From: an uncultured Clostridia bacterium
Lineage (GTDB): Bacteria; Bacillota; Clostridia; Christensenellales; UBA1242
Direction: 5' to 3'
Assembly: GCA_947366895.1 (NCBI GenBank)
Contig: CANBBP010000001.1
Span: 124,001 to 188,000, forward strand
Length of the DNA: 64,000 nucleotides
Positions 10,552 through 21,417 of this stretch are shown piece after piece (the first letter of the stretch is position 1; every line of letters starts with the position of its first letter). The translations under genes and the position numbers were made by a program. The notes beneath the pieces were generated by a model. That model had not been told where the DNA came from, ran no database searches, and saw only the letters and a list, made by a program, of their open reading frames with translations.

Positions 10552-13371
10552 TTATTGATTTTCTAAAATCCTTTTAATAAACATACCTGTTTTACTATTG
10601 GATACTTTTGCAACTTCTTCAGGTGTACCAACAGCGATTATTTCTCCCCCTTTATCTCCACCATCAGGACCTAAATCTATAATTTGATCTGCAACCTTTA
10701 TAACATCTAAATTATGTTCTATCACTACAATACTATTGCCCTTATCCACCAAACTTTTTAAAATACTTATCAATTTTTTAATATCGTATGAATGCAAACC
10801 TGTTGTAGGCTCATCTAAAATATACAAGGTTTTGCCTGTACTACGTTTGCACAATTCACTGGCTAATTTTACTCTTTGTGCTTCTCCTCCACTAAGAGTT
10901 GTTGCACTTTGTCCTAAGCGAATATATCCTAACCCAACATCGTACAATGATTGAATTTTATTTTTAATTGAACTAATATTTTCAAAAAAAGATAATGCTT
11001 CTTCAACTGTCATATCAAGAACATCACTAATACTTTTCCCTTTATATTTTACTTGCAAGGTTTCTTTATTATATCTTTTCCCTTTACATTCTGAGCAAGG
11101 CACAAAAACATCTGGCAAGAAAAACATTTCAATCTTTTTTTCTCCATCACCTTCACAACTTTCACACCTGCCACCTTTAACATTAAAACTAAATCTTCCG
11201 CTAGTATATCCTCTTTCTTTAGCTTCTTTTGTGGAAGCAAATAAATCTCTTATTAAAGTAAACAATCCTATATATGTTGCTGGGTTACTTCTAGGGGTTC
11301 TTCCTATTGGTGATTGGTCAATATTTATTACCTTATCAATTTGTTCATACCCTTCAATTCGCTTGTATTTGCCCTCAGGAAGCGAAGTCTTATTAGTTCT
11401 ATTAGAAACAGCAGGAAATAATATCTCGTTTACTAGACTACTTTTACCGCTACCAGATAACCCTGTAACTACTGTTAAAACACCTAATGGAATTTTAATA
11501 TTTATCTTTTTTAAGTTGTTTTGACTTGCTCCAAAAATACTAATAAACCCTTTTGGAGTCAGTCTATTATTAGGTATATCTATCTTAATTTCACCGGATA
11601 GAAATTTACCTGTAAGAGAATTTTTATTATTTATAATATCTTCTAAACATCCTTGTGCAACAACATTTCCTCCTTGTTCACCTGCATACATTCCTATATC
11701 AACAATATGGTCTGCACATCTTATGGTATCCTCATCATGTTCTACTACAATTAAAGTATTTCCTAAATCTCTTAATTTTTTTAATGATGCTAAAAGTTTA
11801 TCATTATCGTATTGATGAAGTCCAATACTAGGTTCATCTAATATATATATTACACCAACAAGTCCACTACCTATTTGAGTTGCTAATCTAATTCTTTGTG
11901 CTTCCCCTCCACTTAAAGTTCTTGCTGTACGAGATAAAGTTAAATAATCTAAGCCAACATCACAAAGAAAATTTAGTCTTGCATTTATCTCTTTAAATAT
12001 AGGCTCTGCAATAGTCTTATCACTTTCTTTAATTTTTAAATTATTTATAAAATCTTTTAATTCCAAAATACTCATGTTTGTAAGTTCTGCAATAGTTTTT
12101 TTGCCAATATAAACTGAAAGAGCTTGTTCGTTAAGTCTTTTTCCATGACAAGTTTTACAATCACTTTCTCTCATTAATTTTGAAATTTCTTGTTTGGCAT
12201 AATCACTTTTTGTTTCACTAAATCTTCTTCGTAAGTTAGGAATAATTCCCTCCCAACTACCAGTATAACTACCAGCAAATTTTGCACTATTATAACTTAA
12301 CTCTAAAGTTTCGCCATTATTTCCATATAAAAGAATATCAATAACCTCTTTAGATAATTCTTTAAGAGGAACATCTAAGCTAAAGCCATACTTTTTTGAT
12401 AAAGCATTTAGATAAACATCACTTATTGCACTAACATCCATGGTCCATGTACATATTCGTAAAGCCCCTTCTCTTAAAGTTTTATCACTTTTTTTCAAAA
12501 TCATGTTTTCATCAATATCAGTTGTAAATCCTAAACCATCACATTCCTTACATGCCCCAAAAGGACTATTGAAACTAAATAAACGAGGAGATATTTCTTC
12601 AAAAGAAAAACCACATTCACTACAAGCATAAGAATTATTATAAATATGATCCTCCCCTTCAATATTTATTTTTACTAAACCCTTAGATAGTTTTAAAGAT
12701 AATTCAATACTTTGAGTAAGTCTGCTTCTATTTTCTTCTCTTAATTTTAATCGATCAATAACAAGATTTATATCATGCTTATAATTTTTATCTATTTTTA
12801 TTTCTTCCATAAGCTCATAAATCTGACCATCTACTTCAACCCTTGAATATCCTTCTTTTTTAAAATCTTCAAATAATTTTTGAAAAGAACCTTTTTGTCC
12901 CCTAACAATAGGAGCAATAATAATTATTTTACTATCTTCTTTGTTTTCAAAAACATTATCTACAATACTATCAATTGTCATTGTTGAAATTGGTTTTTTA
13001 CAGTTAGGACAATAAGGCACTCCTAAACGAGCATATAATAATCTAAGATAATCATAAATTTCAGTAACTGTACCAACTGTAGAACGAGGATTGTGAGAAG
13101 TAGTTTTTTGGTCAATTGAAATCGCAGGGGACAATCCCTCAACTTTTTCAACATTTGGTTTTCCCATTTGTCCTAAAAATTGTCTAGCATAAGAGGATAA
13201 CGATTCTATAAATTTTCTTTGACATTCAGCATAAATTGTATCAAAAACAATAGTGGATTTTCCACTACCACTAACACCGCTAAAAACAATAAACTTATTT
13301 CTAGGTAAAATAAGGTCTACATTTTTTAAATTATTTTCTTTTGCACCTTTAACTATAATATTTTCTTCCAT
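10552..13371 (-). CDS. uvrA: excinuclease ABC subunit A
   Basis: Two ABC cassettes, zinc-finger CxxC motifs, LSGGEAQRIRLA; ATG at 13371 (M4 of the ORF) has AAAGGTG SD. Confidence 0.97.
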   Translation of the reverse strand: MEENIIVKGAKENNLKNVDLILPRNKFIVFSGVSGSGKSTIVFDTIYAECQRKFIESLSSYARQFLGQMGKPNVEKVEGLSPAISIDQKTTSHNPRSTVGTVTEIYDYLRLLYARLGVPYCPNCKKPISTMTIDSIVDNVFENKEDSKIIIIAPIVRGQKGSFQKLFEDFKKEGYSRVEVDGQIYELMEEIKIDKNYKHDINLVIDRLKLREENRSRLTQSIELSLKLSKGLVKINIEGEDHIYNNSYACSECGFSFEEISPRLFSFNSPFGACKECDGLGFTTDIDENMILKKSDKTLREGALRICTWTMDVSAISDVYLNALSKKYGFSLDVPLKELSKEVIDILLYGNNGETLELSYNSAKFAGSYTGSWEGIIPNLRRRFSETKSDYAKQEISKLMRESDCKTCHGKRLNEQALSVYIGKKTIAELTNMSILELKDFINNLKIKESDKTIAEPIFKEINARLNFLCDVGLDYLTLSRTARTLSGGEAQRIRLATQIGSGLVGVIYILDEPSIGLHQYDNDKLLASLKKLRDLGNTLIVVEHDEDTIRCADHIVDIGMYAGEQGGNVVAQGCLEDIINNKNSLTGKFLSGEIKIDIPNNRLTPKGFISIFGASQNNLKKINIKIPLGVLTVVTGLSGSGKSSLVNEILFPAVSNRTNKTSLPEGKYKRIEGYEQIDKVINIDQSPIGRTPRSNPATYIGLFTLIRDLFASTKEAKERGYTSGRFSFNVKGGRCESCEGDGEKKIEMFFLPDVFVPCSECKGKRYNKETLQVKYKGKSISDVLDMTVEEALSFFENISSIKNKIQSLYDVGLGYIRLGQSATTLSGGEAQRVKLASELCKRSTGKTLYILDEPTTGLHSYDIKKLISILKSLVDKGNSIVVIEHNLDVIKVADQIIDLGPDGGDKGGEIIAVGTPEEVAKVSNSKTGMFIKRILENQ

Positions 13372-13453
13372 ACAAAACACCTTTATTAAAAAGAATTTAA
13401 TTATTAGATTATTATCTTTTTTATTTTATTTATATATTTAAATAAAACTTAAA

Positions 13454-15433
13454 TTAATCATTTAACATTAATCTTAATTCGCTTATTCTATCTCTTAATT
13501 TAATTGCACTCTCAAAATCCAAACTTCTTACAGACATATTCATTAAACTTTGAAGTTTTTCTATTTCCTGCATAATATCTTTTCTTGTAATTTTTTTATC
13601 AGCTAATTCTTTTTTAGTAATCTTATCATCACTCACTTTAGTTGTTAATAATTCAAAATTAGATGCTAAACTTTTAATTATTGTTTTAGGAATAATGTTA
13701 TGTTCTTTATTAAATTTTTCCTGTAACTGTCTTCTCTCGTTTGTAATATCAATAGCCTTTTGCATAGATTTTGTCATAGAATCGGCGTACATTATAACCT
13801 TTGCCTCACTATTTCTTGCTGCCCTACCTATGGTTTGTATAAGTGATGTTTCACTACGCAAAAATCCTTCCTTATCAGCATCTAATATAGCCACAAGCAT
13901 TACTTCAGGTATATCCAACCCTTCCCTTAGCAAATTGATACCTACAAGAACATCAAAACTACCCCTTCTTAGTCCATTTATTATTTCCATTCTTTCTAAA
14001 GTATCAATGCTTGAGTGCATATATCTAACTTTTATTTTATAATCAGTTAGATACTCAGTTAAGTTTTCAGCCATCTTTTTTGTCAATGTGGTTATTAATA
14101 CTCTACCATTTTTTTCAACAACTCTATGAATTTCCTCAATAATATCATCAACTTGATATTTACTAGGTCTTATTTCAACAACAGGGTCTAATAATCCTGT
14201 TGGTCTTATTATTTGAACAGCCACATTTTCTGCCCTAGACATTTCATATGGACTAGGTGTAGCAGAAACATAAACAACTTGATTAAGTCTTTTATTAAAC
14301 TCTTCAAAATTTAATGGCCTATTATCAAATGCTGATTGAAGTCTAAATCCATACTTTACTAAACTTTCTTTTCTTGCCCTGTCACCATTATACATTCCTC
14401 TAACTTGAGGTAAGGTTATGTGACTTTCATCAATAAATAATAAAAAATCATCTTTAAAATAGTCTAAAAGTGTGAAAGGTGCTTCTTTTGGTTTTCTACC
14501 ATCAAAATACCTTGAATAATTTTCAATACCACTACAATAGCCTATTTCTCGCATCATTTCAATATCATAACTTGTTTTTTCTTTAAGCCTTTGAGCTTCC
14601 AAAAATTTACCATTATCCAAAAAATGTTTTACTTCTTTATCTCTATCTTGTTCAATTTGCTTTAAAGCATTTAAAAGTTTTTCGCTATCAACAGCATAGT
14701 GAGTAGCTGGAAATATTGCAATATGCTTTAACTCATTTATAAGTTTATTACTTATAATATCAAATTCATAAATTCGTTCTATTTCATCATCAAAAAACTC
14801 AATTTTTATTGCTTTCTCGTTTGTATTTGAAGGAATGATATCTATAGTATCACCTTTTATTCTAAAGGTTGAACGTTTAAAATCAATATCATTTCTTTCA
14901 TATCTTATTTCAATAAGTCTTTTAATTAAATCTTCCCTTTTAAAAATTTGCCCTTGTCTAATAGAAATACTCATATCATAATACTCTTGTGGACCACCTA
15001 GAGCATAGATACAAGAAACTGATGCTACAACTATTACATTATTACTTTCAAGCAAAGAACAAGTTGCTGAATGTCTTAATTTATCTATTTCTTCATTGAC
15101 CGAAGAATCCTTTTCTATATAAGTATCGCTTTTTGCTATATATGCTTCTGGTTGATAATAATCATAATAAGAAACAAAGTACTCTACTCTATTATTAGGA
15201 AAGAATTCTTTAAATTCATTACACAACTGACCAGCAAGTGTTTTATTGTGGGCAAGAACTAAAGTTGGCTTATTACATCTTTTAATAATATTAGCCATGG
15301 TAAAAGTTTTACCACTACCAGTAACCCCTTGCAATACTTGTTCCTTTAAACCCTGATTAATACCAGAAACAATACTTTCGACTGCTTGTTCTTGGTCGCC
15401 TGCTAAACTATAATTACTTTTTAATTCATACAT
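13454..15433 (-). CDS. uvrB: excinuclease ABC subunit B
   Basis: [40 protein letters not shown]-terminal UVR motif. Confidence 0.97.
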   Translation of the reverse strand: MYELKSNYSLAGDQEQAVESIVSGINQGLKEQVLQGVTGSGKTFTMANIIKRCNKPTLVLAHNKTLAGQLCNEFKEFFPNNRVEYFVSYYDYYQPEAYIAKSDTYIEKDSSVNEEIDKLRHSATCSLLESNNVIVVASVSCIYALGGPQEYYDMSISIRQGQIFKREDLIKRLIEIRYERNDIDFKRSTFRIKGDTIDIIPSNTNEKAIKIEFFDDEIERIYEFDIISNKLINELKHIAIFPATHYAVDSEKLLNALKQIEQDRDKEVKHFLDNGKFLEAQRLKEKTSYDIEMMREIGYCSGIENYSRYFDGRKPKEAPFTLLDYFKDDFLLFIDESHITLPQVRGMYNGDRARKESLVKYGFRLQSAFDNRPLNFEEFNKRLNQVVYVSATPSPYEMSRAENVAVQIIRPTGLLDPVVEIRPSKYQVDDIIEEIHRVVEKNGRVLITTLTKKMAENLTEYLTDYKIKVRYMHSSIDTLERMEIINGLRRGSFDVLVGINLLREGLDIPEVMLVAILDADKEGFLRSETSLIQTIGRAARNSEAKVIMYADSMTKSMQKAIDITNERRQLQEKFNKEHNIIPKTIIKSLASNFELLTTKVSDDKITKKELADKKITRKDIMQEIEKLQSLMNMSVRSLDFESAIKLRDRISELRLMLND

Positions 15434-15597
15434 AAAGTGTCTAATTTTTCCTCTTTACAATATTAATAATAAATTTATCAAACTTTTGTTCTATAATATT
15501 CTATCACTCTTAAATAAATTTAACAATAGATTTATTTACTTTTTTAAATATATTAATGCCTATTTTTAGTACAAATTTTTAAAAAAATTGTGCCAAA

Positions 15598-15637
15598 TAA
15601 AAAAAATCATTTGATATTAGTCAAATGATTTTTTATT
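15598..15637 (-). terminator. Rho-independent terminator after the 1554-aa gene
   Basis: AAAAAATCATTTGA-tatta-GTCAAATGATTTTTT hairpin immediately 3' of the stop codon. Confidence 0.75.
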
Positions 15638-15647
15638 TAATTATTTA

Positions 15648-18600
15648 TTATTCTTGTGATTTAGTTGGGGTCTCATTTTTTTCTTTTTTATCTGCACCTT
15701 TTTTCTTTCTTTTTGGTAAGAACTTGGTACCTTTAGCAAAGTAAATAACTACTCCACCTAAGATTAATACTGATACTACAATTAAGACAATGCCAACGAT
15801 TTTTGTTGTATCTAAAGTTGAAGGTTTATCCTTTGAAACTACAAACTTTCTATTATAAGTTCCTGTATTTCCACATTCATCAGTTACAGTAAATGTAATA
15901 GTATAAGTTCCAGCAGTATCAAATTTATATCTTACTAATCCATCATTTTTACTATCTTGTTGTTTAATAGTTGAATTATTTTCATTAGTAACAGATATTG
16001 AAACATTAACATAGTTATATTTGTTTTCATCTGTTCCTTCTTCACGTTTATTAAATCCATGATTGTCATAAACATAAAGATCAGCTATTGTATAATTTGG
16101 GTCACCTTCTATTCTTGCTTGTGGATTAATAACTAATTCGTTATTTTCATTAACAACAAAACCTTTATCAAGTCTACTAATTAAACTTTCAGTAAGTTTA
16201 ATTTCAGGGACTTCAGTATCTCCGATACGAATATCAATAACTTCATTCTTTTCTGATTTATTTCCATTACGATCTTCAGCAGAATAAACAGCTTGATAAT
16301 GACCTCTCTTAGTAGGAACAAATGTGAAATAATATACCCCATTTTCAGAATTTCTTCTTAATTTTATTTCATTTTGTCCACCAGTTACATTGCCTTCTTT
16401 ATCAATTGTATAACTAACATTATCATCAGGAGTTTTGATTGTTAATAAACCATCTGCACCTAAAGATGAAAATCCCATTTCTTGATATTTATCTTTTGCA
16501 GAAAAACCTGGTAAATTTACTGATGGCAATTTAGCATCTTCCCATTTTATAGCAACACCATTATTATCAGTTTGGCCATCGCCAACTTTTTCATCAATAA
16601 TAATTTCTGTTCTAGAATAATCTCCATATGTTGCTGCTGGGAATTGACTTTCTAATTGTATTGTAGGTTTAGAAGTATCTTTAACAGTTACAACAAAAGA
16701 TTTTGAAGAAGAATTAAATCTATCATCTACAGCAGTAACAGTTATAGTATAAACATCTACTTCTTGAGGAGTAAAGACAAATGTTCCATCATCTAATTTA
16801 TTGAACCAGTTATTTTTATAACCTGTTTTTGCACCTTTAACTTCCCAAGTTAATTGAACATCACTTGTACTGTTATCAGTAGCTTTAATATCACCTATAT
16901 AATAAGTTTCACCTAATTCAAGAGTGTTTGTAGCATTTGTTACACCATCTATAACTGGTGCTTCAGTGTCTCCTGCCTTTACAGTAACAAAAGAAAATAC
17001 TGTAACATTGTTTGTACCTGTATCACATACTTCATATGTGATTGTATAATTTTCAGCTTCAGTTGCTACAAAAGAAATACCTGGGAAATAATGTTCATAA
17101 ACATATTCTGTAGTATCAAGACCTGTTATTGTTGGAGGTGTTGTAATCTTATTAACATAAGAAGATAATTTTCCTTTAATCTCTTTTTCTAATTCTTTCT
17201 TTTCTTGTTCAGTTTTTGCATTTTCTTCGATATAAGTTTTAAAATCATTTATGCTTAAAGTATTATAATTGCAAACATTACCCTTTGAATCTACTACTTT
17301 AATACTCTTAATATAAGCATTTTGAGTATTATCATAATATTTAATACCATTAATTAGAACTCTATCACCTTGGTCAAAGTTAGTTTCTAGTACACCTGGT
17401 ATAGATGTTTTTTCATATATTATAGGAGCTAAAGTATCTTTTATATATTTAATTGAAATAGGATAAACAGCATAACCGATGTGAGCACCCATTTTGCCTT
17501 CATCTTTTTCTTTTAATAATTCAAGGTCAAAAGCAGGAATTTCAGCTGTTGCTGTATTATTTGGATAAAATCCATATTCTGCAAAATCATCATAAGCAAG
17601 AGCAATAACATTAAATTTCTTGTCAGGACTCTTAACAGCAAGATTATAAATTGTATCTTCTCCACCAGCTTTAAGAGTTACATTATCACCTGTATTGAAA
17701 GTTAATTTATTATTTTCATCTAATTTAATTTCATGGTATTCGCCATTAACTTCAACATAGTATTTAACATATATTCTATTATCAACATCATCAGTGATTT
17801 TTGGTTTAGCAATTGAAATTTCTTCATCATCACCAACATTACCTAATGTGGTTGCTGTAGAGAATTTAACTTCAGGAGCTTCAGTATCTATTTTTTCTCC
17901 GCCTTCAACTAAAGTGAAAGTAAACTTATCACCTGTATTATTTGCATAAACACCATCAGTTACTCTAAATTCTATTGTATAATCTCCAGGAGCAAAAAGT
18001 CTTGGGTCTATAGTTAAAGTAGCAGTTAAAGAAGTTTTTAATTTTTTAACGATATCACTATCAATTGATTTTGTTGTTTTTCTTATTTTTGAATTATCAT
18101 CACTTAAGAAAAATTCTCCTGGTACTATTTTATCTTTATCTTCAACTTTTTCTGTTGTACCATCTTCTTTTTCTACTATCTTATAAACAACTATTCTTGA
18201 ATCACTGCCTTCTGTTACAATCATTAACTTATTACTGCTTATTTCAGTTTCAGTAGCATCTACAGCATCAGTTTTGTCATAGAAATTACCATTTTTATAA
18301 TAATAGTTTTCTGGAACATTAGCTGTACTATTATCGATATCAAATTGTATTATTTCATCAATATTTAAACCAGTTAATGTTGATGAAAAACTTGTGCTAT
18401 TTCCTGAACTACCATCTTGAACTTTAATACTAAAGTTATTTAATGTTTCATTATCAAATACAAAACCATTAGTAGAACTAATTGTTTTAAATATTCTTAG
18501 GTCATTAAAGTTCTTAAAATTATCTTCAGTGTAAATTGCAGGTATTTTAATTTTGGTTAAATTATCAATATCTTTACTAATAGCATATTTAGTAGGGATT

Positions 18601-20312
18601 GTATAAGATAAATCATTTTCCTTTAAACTTTCTTTAAGTTTATCACCATTTGTTTCATCACTAAGTTCATCAAAATTATAGGTATCAACTAAATAAAGTT
18701 CAGGAGATGTTCTATCCATAACATTAACATCATAGTCATAATCTTCTGCAAGATTATCAGTGTGTCCCTTATTTGCACTAGCTTGAATATTTGCATCAAA
18801 ACTACCATCTACTGCATTATAATTAAAATAGAAATCTACTGCATTATAATAAATGTTGAATTTTCCTTGAACCTTAGGAATAAAGTATACTCCACCATCA
18901 TCAACACCCATAACAAGTTTAGAACTATCATCATAAATTAATTTATCTTTATTGTCGCTATCAACAAAAGCGATTTTATAGAAATAATAAGCTGGTAATG
19001 CATTTCTATTTGCATTTTTATTAACAGAGTTTACAGTTGGTAAATAAGTTTTCTTACCTATACTTGTTGCTGAACTTCTTATATTAGAAGAAACAGAAAC
19101 ACCTAAATCAATGTCACCTTTTCTATGAGTATTGCTTCCATTTAAACTTTTATTAATAGAAGAAAGAGGCATATCTACGTTGCTTGTATTGTCCTCGCTA
19201 TCAGTTTCAAATAATCTATAATCAATAGAATTTAGACCTACTCCTGCTACAAAATGGTAAGGACAATCAACATAATTGTAAGTTTCATTCTCATCAAGAT
19301 TATATTTATCTAAAGTTAAGGTATAATCACTTGAAGTTATATCTGCATTATTACCATTTGCTTTTTGGTTAGAAACTTTTGTATTAATAGCAACGGAATA
19401 AGGATATTCAGAAGCATCAAAATTTGTTTCTGATATTTTTTTAATTTGGTAGGTAGAATATGTTTCATAAACATTTTTACCTGCAGCATCAGGATTAGTA
19501 ATACCCTCTTTAATTTCTACAGGGCTATTGTATTTATCTAAGAAAACATTTTTTAATGTTACATATTCAGCAACATATCTAAAATTATTTTCATTAGTTT
19601 CTAAAACAAATTTTTTAATTAGTTCACCTTTACCATTATAAAATAAAGGTAATGCGATATCAACAGTTCTTTCTTCTTCACTTAGACCTGTATCAATAGT
19701 ATTTGGCATAACTATAGAATCATTAGAAACAAACTCAATAGAAAATTTTTCTGCAGAGACTTCAATACCATAAATATTAGAACTTGTCCAAACTCCATTA
19801 GTATCTTGTACTGCATATTGTACAGTATAGGTGCCAATTTGGGCAGGAGTAAACTCATAATGATTTGGATATTCACTATTTGTTGAATCTTTAAGTTCTA
19901 TAGTATTACCAGTAGAAGCATCATCAACAGGAGTCCCATCTTCTTTTAAAAGAGAAACTCCATAAGGATTTTTTATAATAATTCTTGTTGGGTCTTTAAG
20001 TTCAGCATTTGAAATAGTTCCAGAACTATTTAAAGTAGAAACCATTACTTTTTTAGGGATATAAACAGGATTTTTTGTTCCCTTTTGTGCAGAATTTGGT
20101 ATATTAGAAACACTTATAATTTTACCATTTACTGTTGATGAATTATCAAGAGTGTTGTTAAAATTAGAGTCTTCTGAAGTTGTAGCAGTTTCTGCATTTA
20201 CTTTCACTTTTGCAAAGAGTGATGAAATGTTGAGTAAACTTGAACTAAGCGATACACAACATGTTACAACTGCCATTGAGCCTGCTAAAAGCAATTTTTT
20301 AATTCTAGTCAT
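15648..20312 (-). CDS. large exported multi-Ig-like-domain surface protein with C-terminal TM anchor
   Basis: 1554 aa; signal-like N-terminus; repeated 'GDTEAPxI...TYTITVTAVD' Ig/DUF5011-like modules; C-terminal TM IVGIVLIVVSVLILGGVVIYFAKG then Lys-rich tail. Confidence 0.85.
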   Translation of the reverse strand: MTRIKKLLLAGSMAVVTCCVSLSSSLLNISSLFAKVKVNAETATTSEDSNFNNTLDNSSTVNGKIISVSNIPNSAQKGTKNPVYIPKKVMVSTLNSSGTISNAELKDPTRIIIKNPYGVSLLKEDGTPVDDASTGNTIELKDSTNSEYPNHYEFTPAQIGTYTVQYAVQDTNGVWTSSNIYGIEVSAEKFSIEFVSNDSIVMPNTIDTGLSEEERTVDIALPLFYNGKGELIKKFVLETNENNFRYVAEYVTLKNVFLDKYNSPVEIKEGITNPDAAGKNVYETYSTYQIKKISETNFDASEYPYSVAINTKVSNQKANGNNADITSSDYTLTLDKYNLDENETYNYVDCPYHFVAGVGLNSIDYRLFETDSEDNTSNVDMPLSSINKSLNGSNTHRKGDIDLGVSVSSNIRSSATSIGKKTYLPTVNSVNKNANRNALPAYYFYKIAFVDSDNKDKLIYDDSSKLVMGVDDGGVYFIPKVQGKFNIYYNAVDFYFNYNAVDGSFDANIQASANKGHTDNLAEDYDYDVNVMDRTSPELYLVDTYNFDELSDETNGDKLKESLKENDLSYTIPTKYAISKDIDNLTKIKIPAIYTEDNFKNFNDLRIFKTISSTNGFVFDNETLNNFSIKVQDGSSGNSTSFSSTLTGLNIDEIIQFDIDNSTANVPENYYYKNGNFYDKTDAVDATETEISSNKLMIVTEGSDSRIVVYKIVEKEDGTTEKVEDKDKIVPGEFFLSDDNSKIRKTTKSIDSDIVKKLKTSLTATLTIDPRLFAPGDYTIEFRVTDGVYANNTGDKFTFTLVEGGEKIDTEAPEVKFSTATTLGNVGDDEEISIAKPKITDDVDNRIYVKYYVEVNGEYHEIKLDENNKLTFNTGDNVTLKAGGEDTIYNLAVKSPDKKFNVIALAYDDFAEYGFYPNNTATAEIPAFDLELLKEKDEGKMGAHIGYAVYPISIKYIKDTLAPIIYEKTSIPGVLETNFDQGDRVLINGIKYYDNTQNAYIKSIKVVDSKGNVCNYNTLSINDFKTYIEENAKTEQEKKELEKEIKGKLSSYVNKITTPPTITGLDTTEYVYEHYFPGISFVATEAENYTITYEVCDTGTNNVTVFSFVTVKAGDTEAPVIDGVTNATNTLELGETYYIGDIKATDNSTSDVQLTWEVKGAKTGYKNNWFNKLDDGTFVFTPQEVDVYTITVTAVDDRFNSSSKSFVVTVKDTSKPTIQLESQFPAATYGDYSRTEIIIDEKVGDGQTDNNGVAIKWEDAKLPSVNLPGFSAKDKYQEMGFSSLGADGLLTIKTPDDNVSYTIDKEGNVTGGQNEIKLRRNSENGVYYFTFVPTKRGHYQAVYSAEDRNGNKSEKNEVIDIRIGDTEVPEIKLTESLISRLDKGFVVNENNELVINPQARIEGDPNYTIADLYVYDNHGFNKREEGTDENKYNYVNVSISVTNENNSTIKQQDSKNDGLVRYKFDTAGTYTITFTVTDECGNTGTYNRKFVVSKDKPSTLDTTKIVGIVLIVVSVLILGGVVIYFAKGTKFLPKRKKKGADKKEKNETPTKSQE

Positions 20313-20714
20313 AAAAAAATCTCTCCTATTTTTGCTAAAAATTAAAAATGACCAACATTTTATAATTTTTTGTTGAAAATAATCTTATATTATAGAATTT
20401 TATCACCTAAAATGTACAAAATTCCATTAAATATAGCGATATGATTTTACAACATATACATAGCATTGTCAATCATAATTACAAAATTTGTTAATTCAAT
20501 TTTTTAAACTTATTTTTATTGTAAAAATTATTAAGAGTGTAAAAAAATTTACAATTAACTTTAATTTATATCTCTTTTTTTACTGCTATGACAAACCTAT
20601 CTTTTGATAATTTTATTTATTTTATGTGTTAGGTTTTTTAATAAGACAAAAAACTACAAACAAACAACTTTTATTTATTTATTTTTTAATTTTATCTATT
20701 TATATACAAAAAAT

Positions 20715-20743
20715 GGAGAAACTAAATTAAATTTAGTTTCTCC
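20715..20743 (-). terminator. terminator downstream of the Cys/Gly-rich small ORF
   Basis: GGAGAAACTAAA-ttaaa-TTTAGTTTCTCC stem, A-run on + (U-run on - transcript) adjacent. Confidence 0.7.
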
Positions 20744-20883
20744 GTATGTTAAAAGTTCAAAAATATAAAGATATAATAAGTATAATTTTTTAAAGGTCCA
20801 ATGTTTGTTGTAAATGTATCTTTTGTTTATTAAAGATTCTTTTGCTTATTAAAAAAATTTATCGTTTTGTTTTTTAGTTTTTT

Positions 20884-21087
20884 TTAGCAGTTTTGATTGC
20901 AATTGTTACCACAGCAGCAGTTTAAGATTAAAAGAAGTAAAATTAATGTGCAACAATCACAGCCCCCACCAAAACCATTGCCACATGAGCAAAGTAATAA
21001 AAGCATTATGATGCAGCAACAATTATTGCCTCCACCAAAACCACAAGAGCCGTTTCCTCCACAGCCGTTACCGAAAAAGCCGTTCAT
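20884..21087 (-). CDS. small Cys/Gly-rich hydrophobic protein
   Basis: 67 aa MNGFFGNGCGGNGSCGFGGGNNCCCIIMLLLLCSCGNGFGGGCDCCTLILLLLILNCCCGNNCNQNC; GGAGGT SD-like sequence before ATG; own terminator. Confidence 0.7.
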   Translation of the reverse strand: MNGFFGNGCGGNGSCGFGGGNNCCCIIMLLLLCSCGNGFGGGCDCCTLILLLLILNCCCGNNCNQNC

Positions 21088-21417
21088 AGTGTACCTCCAT
21101 AAATAAATTTTCCTTAAAGTGTTTCATTTTTTCTTCTTTTTCTTTTTTATGTTATACCGAAAATATGTAAAACTTTCTTTTGCATTTTAACTAATTTATC
21201 TTTTGTTTTCTATTTCATAGTATTAAAAAATAAAAAAAAATGTTAATAAATTTTGAAAAACAAATTTTAACATTTTTTCTTTTAATATTTAACAAATCAA
21301 AATATGCACAATTAAGCATATAAAAGCAAATTAATTTTCAAACTAAATAAATTTTTTGATTTTAGATTTTAGAGTATTTTTATTTTTTTAATAAACTTAA
21401 CTATTAAAAATAAATAA

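Noticed and set aside
20595-20642. Possible small RNA terminator (aaaccta ... ttaggtttttt) in the gap upstream of the 1554-aa gene
   Set aside because: Loop is ~30 nt and the stem only ~7 bp; no other evidence of a transcript
20897-21106. 69-aa + strand ORF (MQLLPQQQFKIKRSK...)
   Set aside because: Antisense of the Cys/Gly-rich ORF, which has an SD and terminator; the Pro/Gln content is just the complement of Gly/Cys/Leu codons
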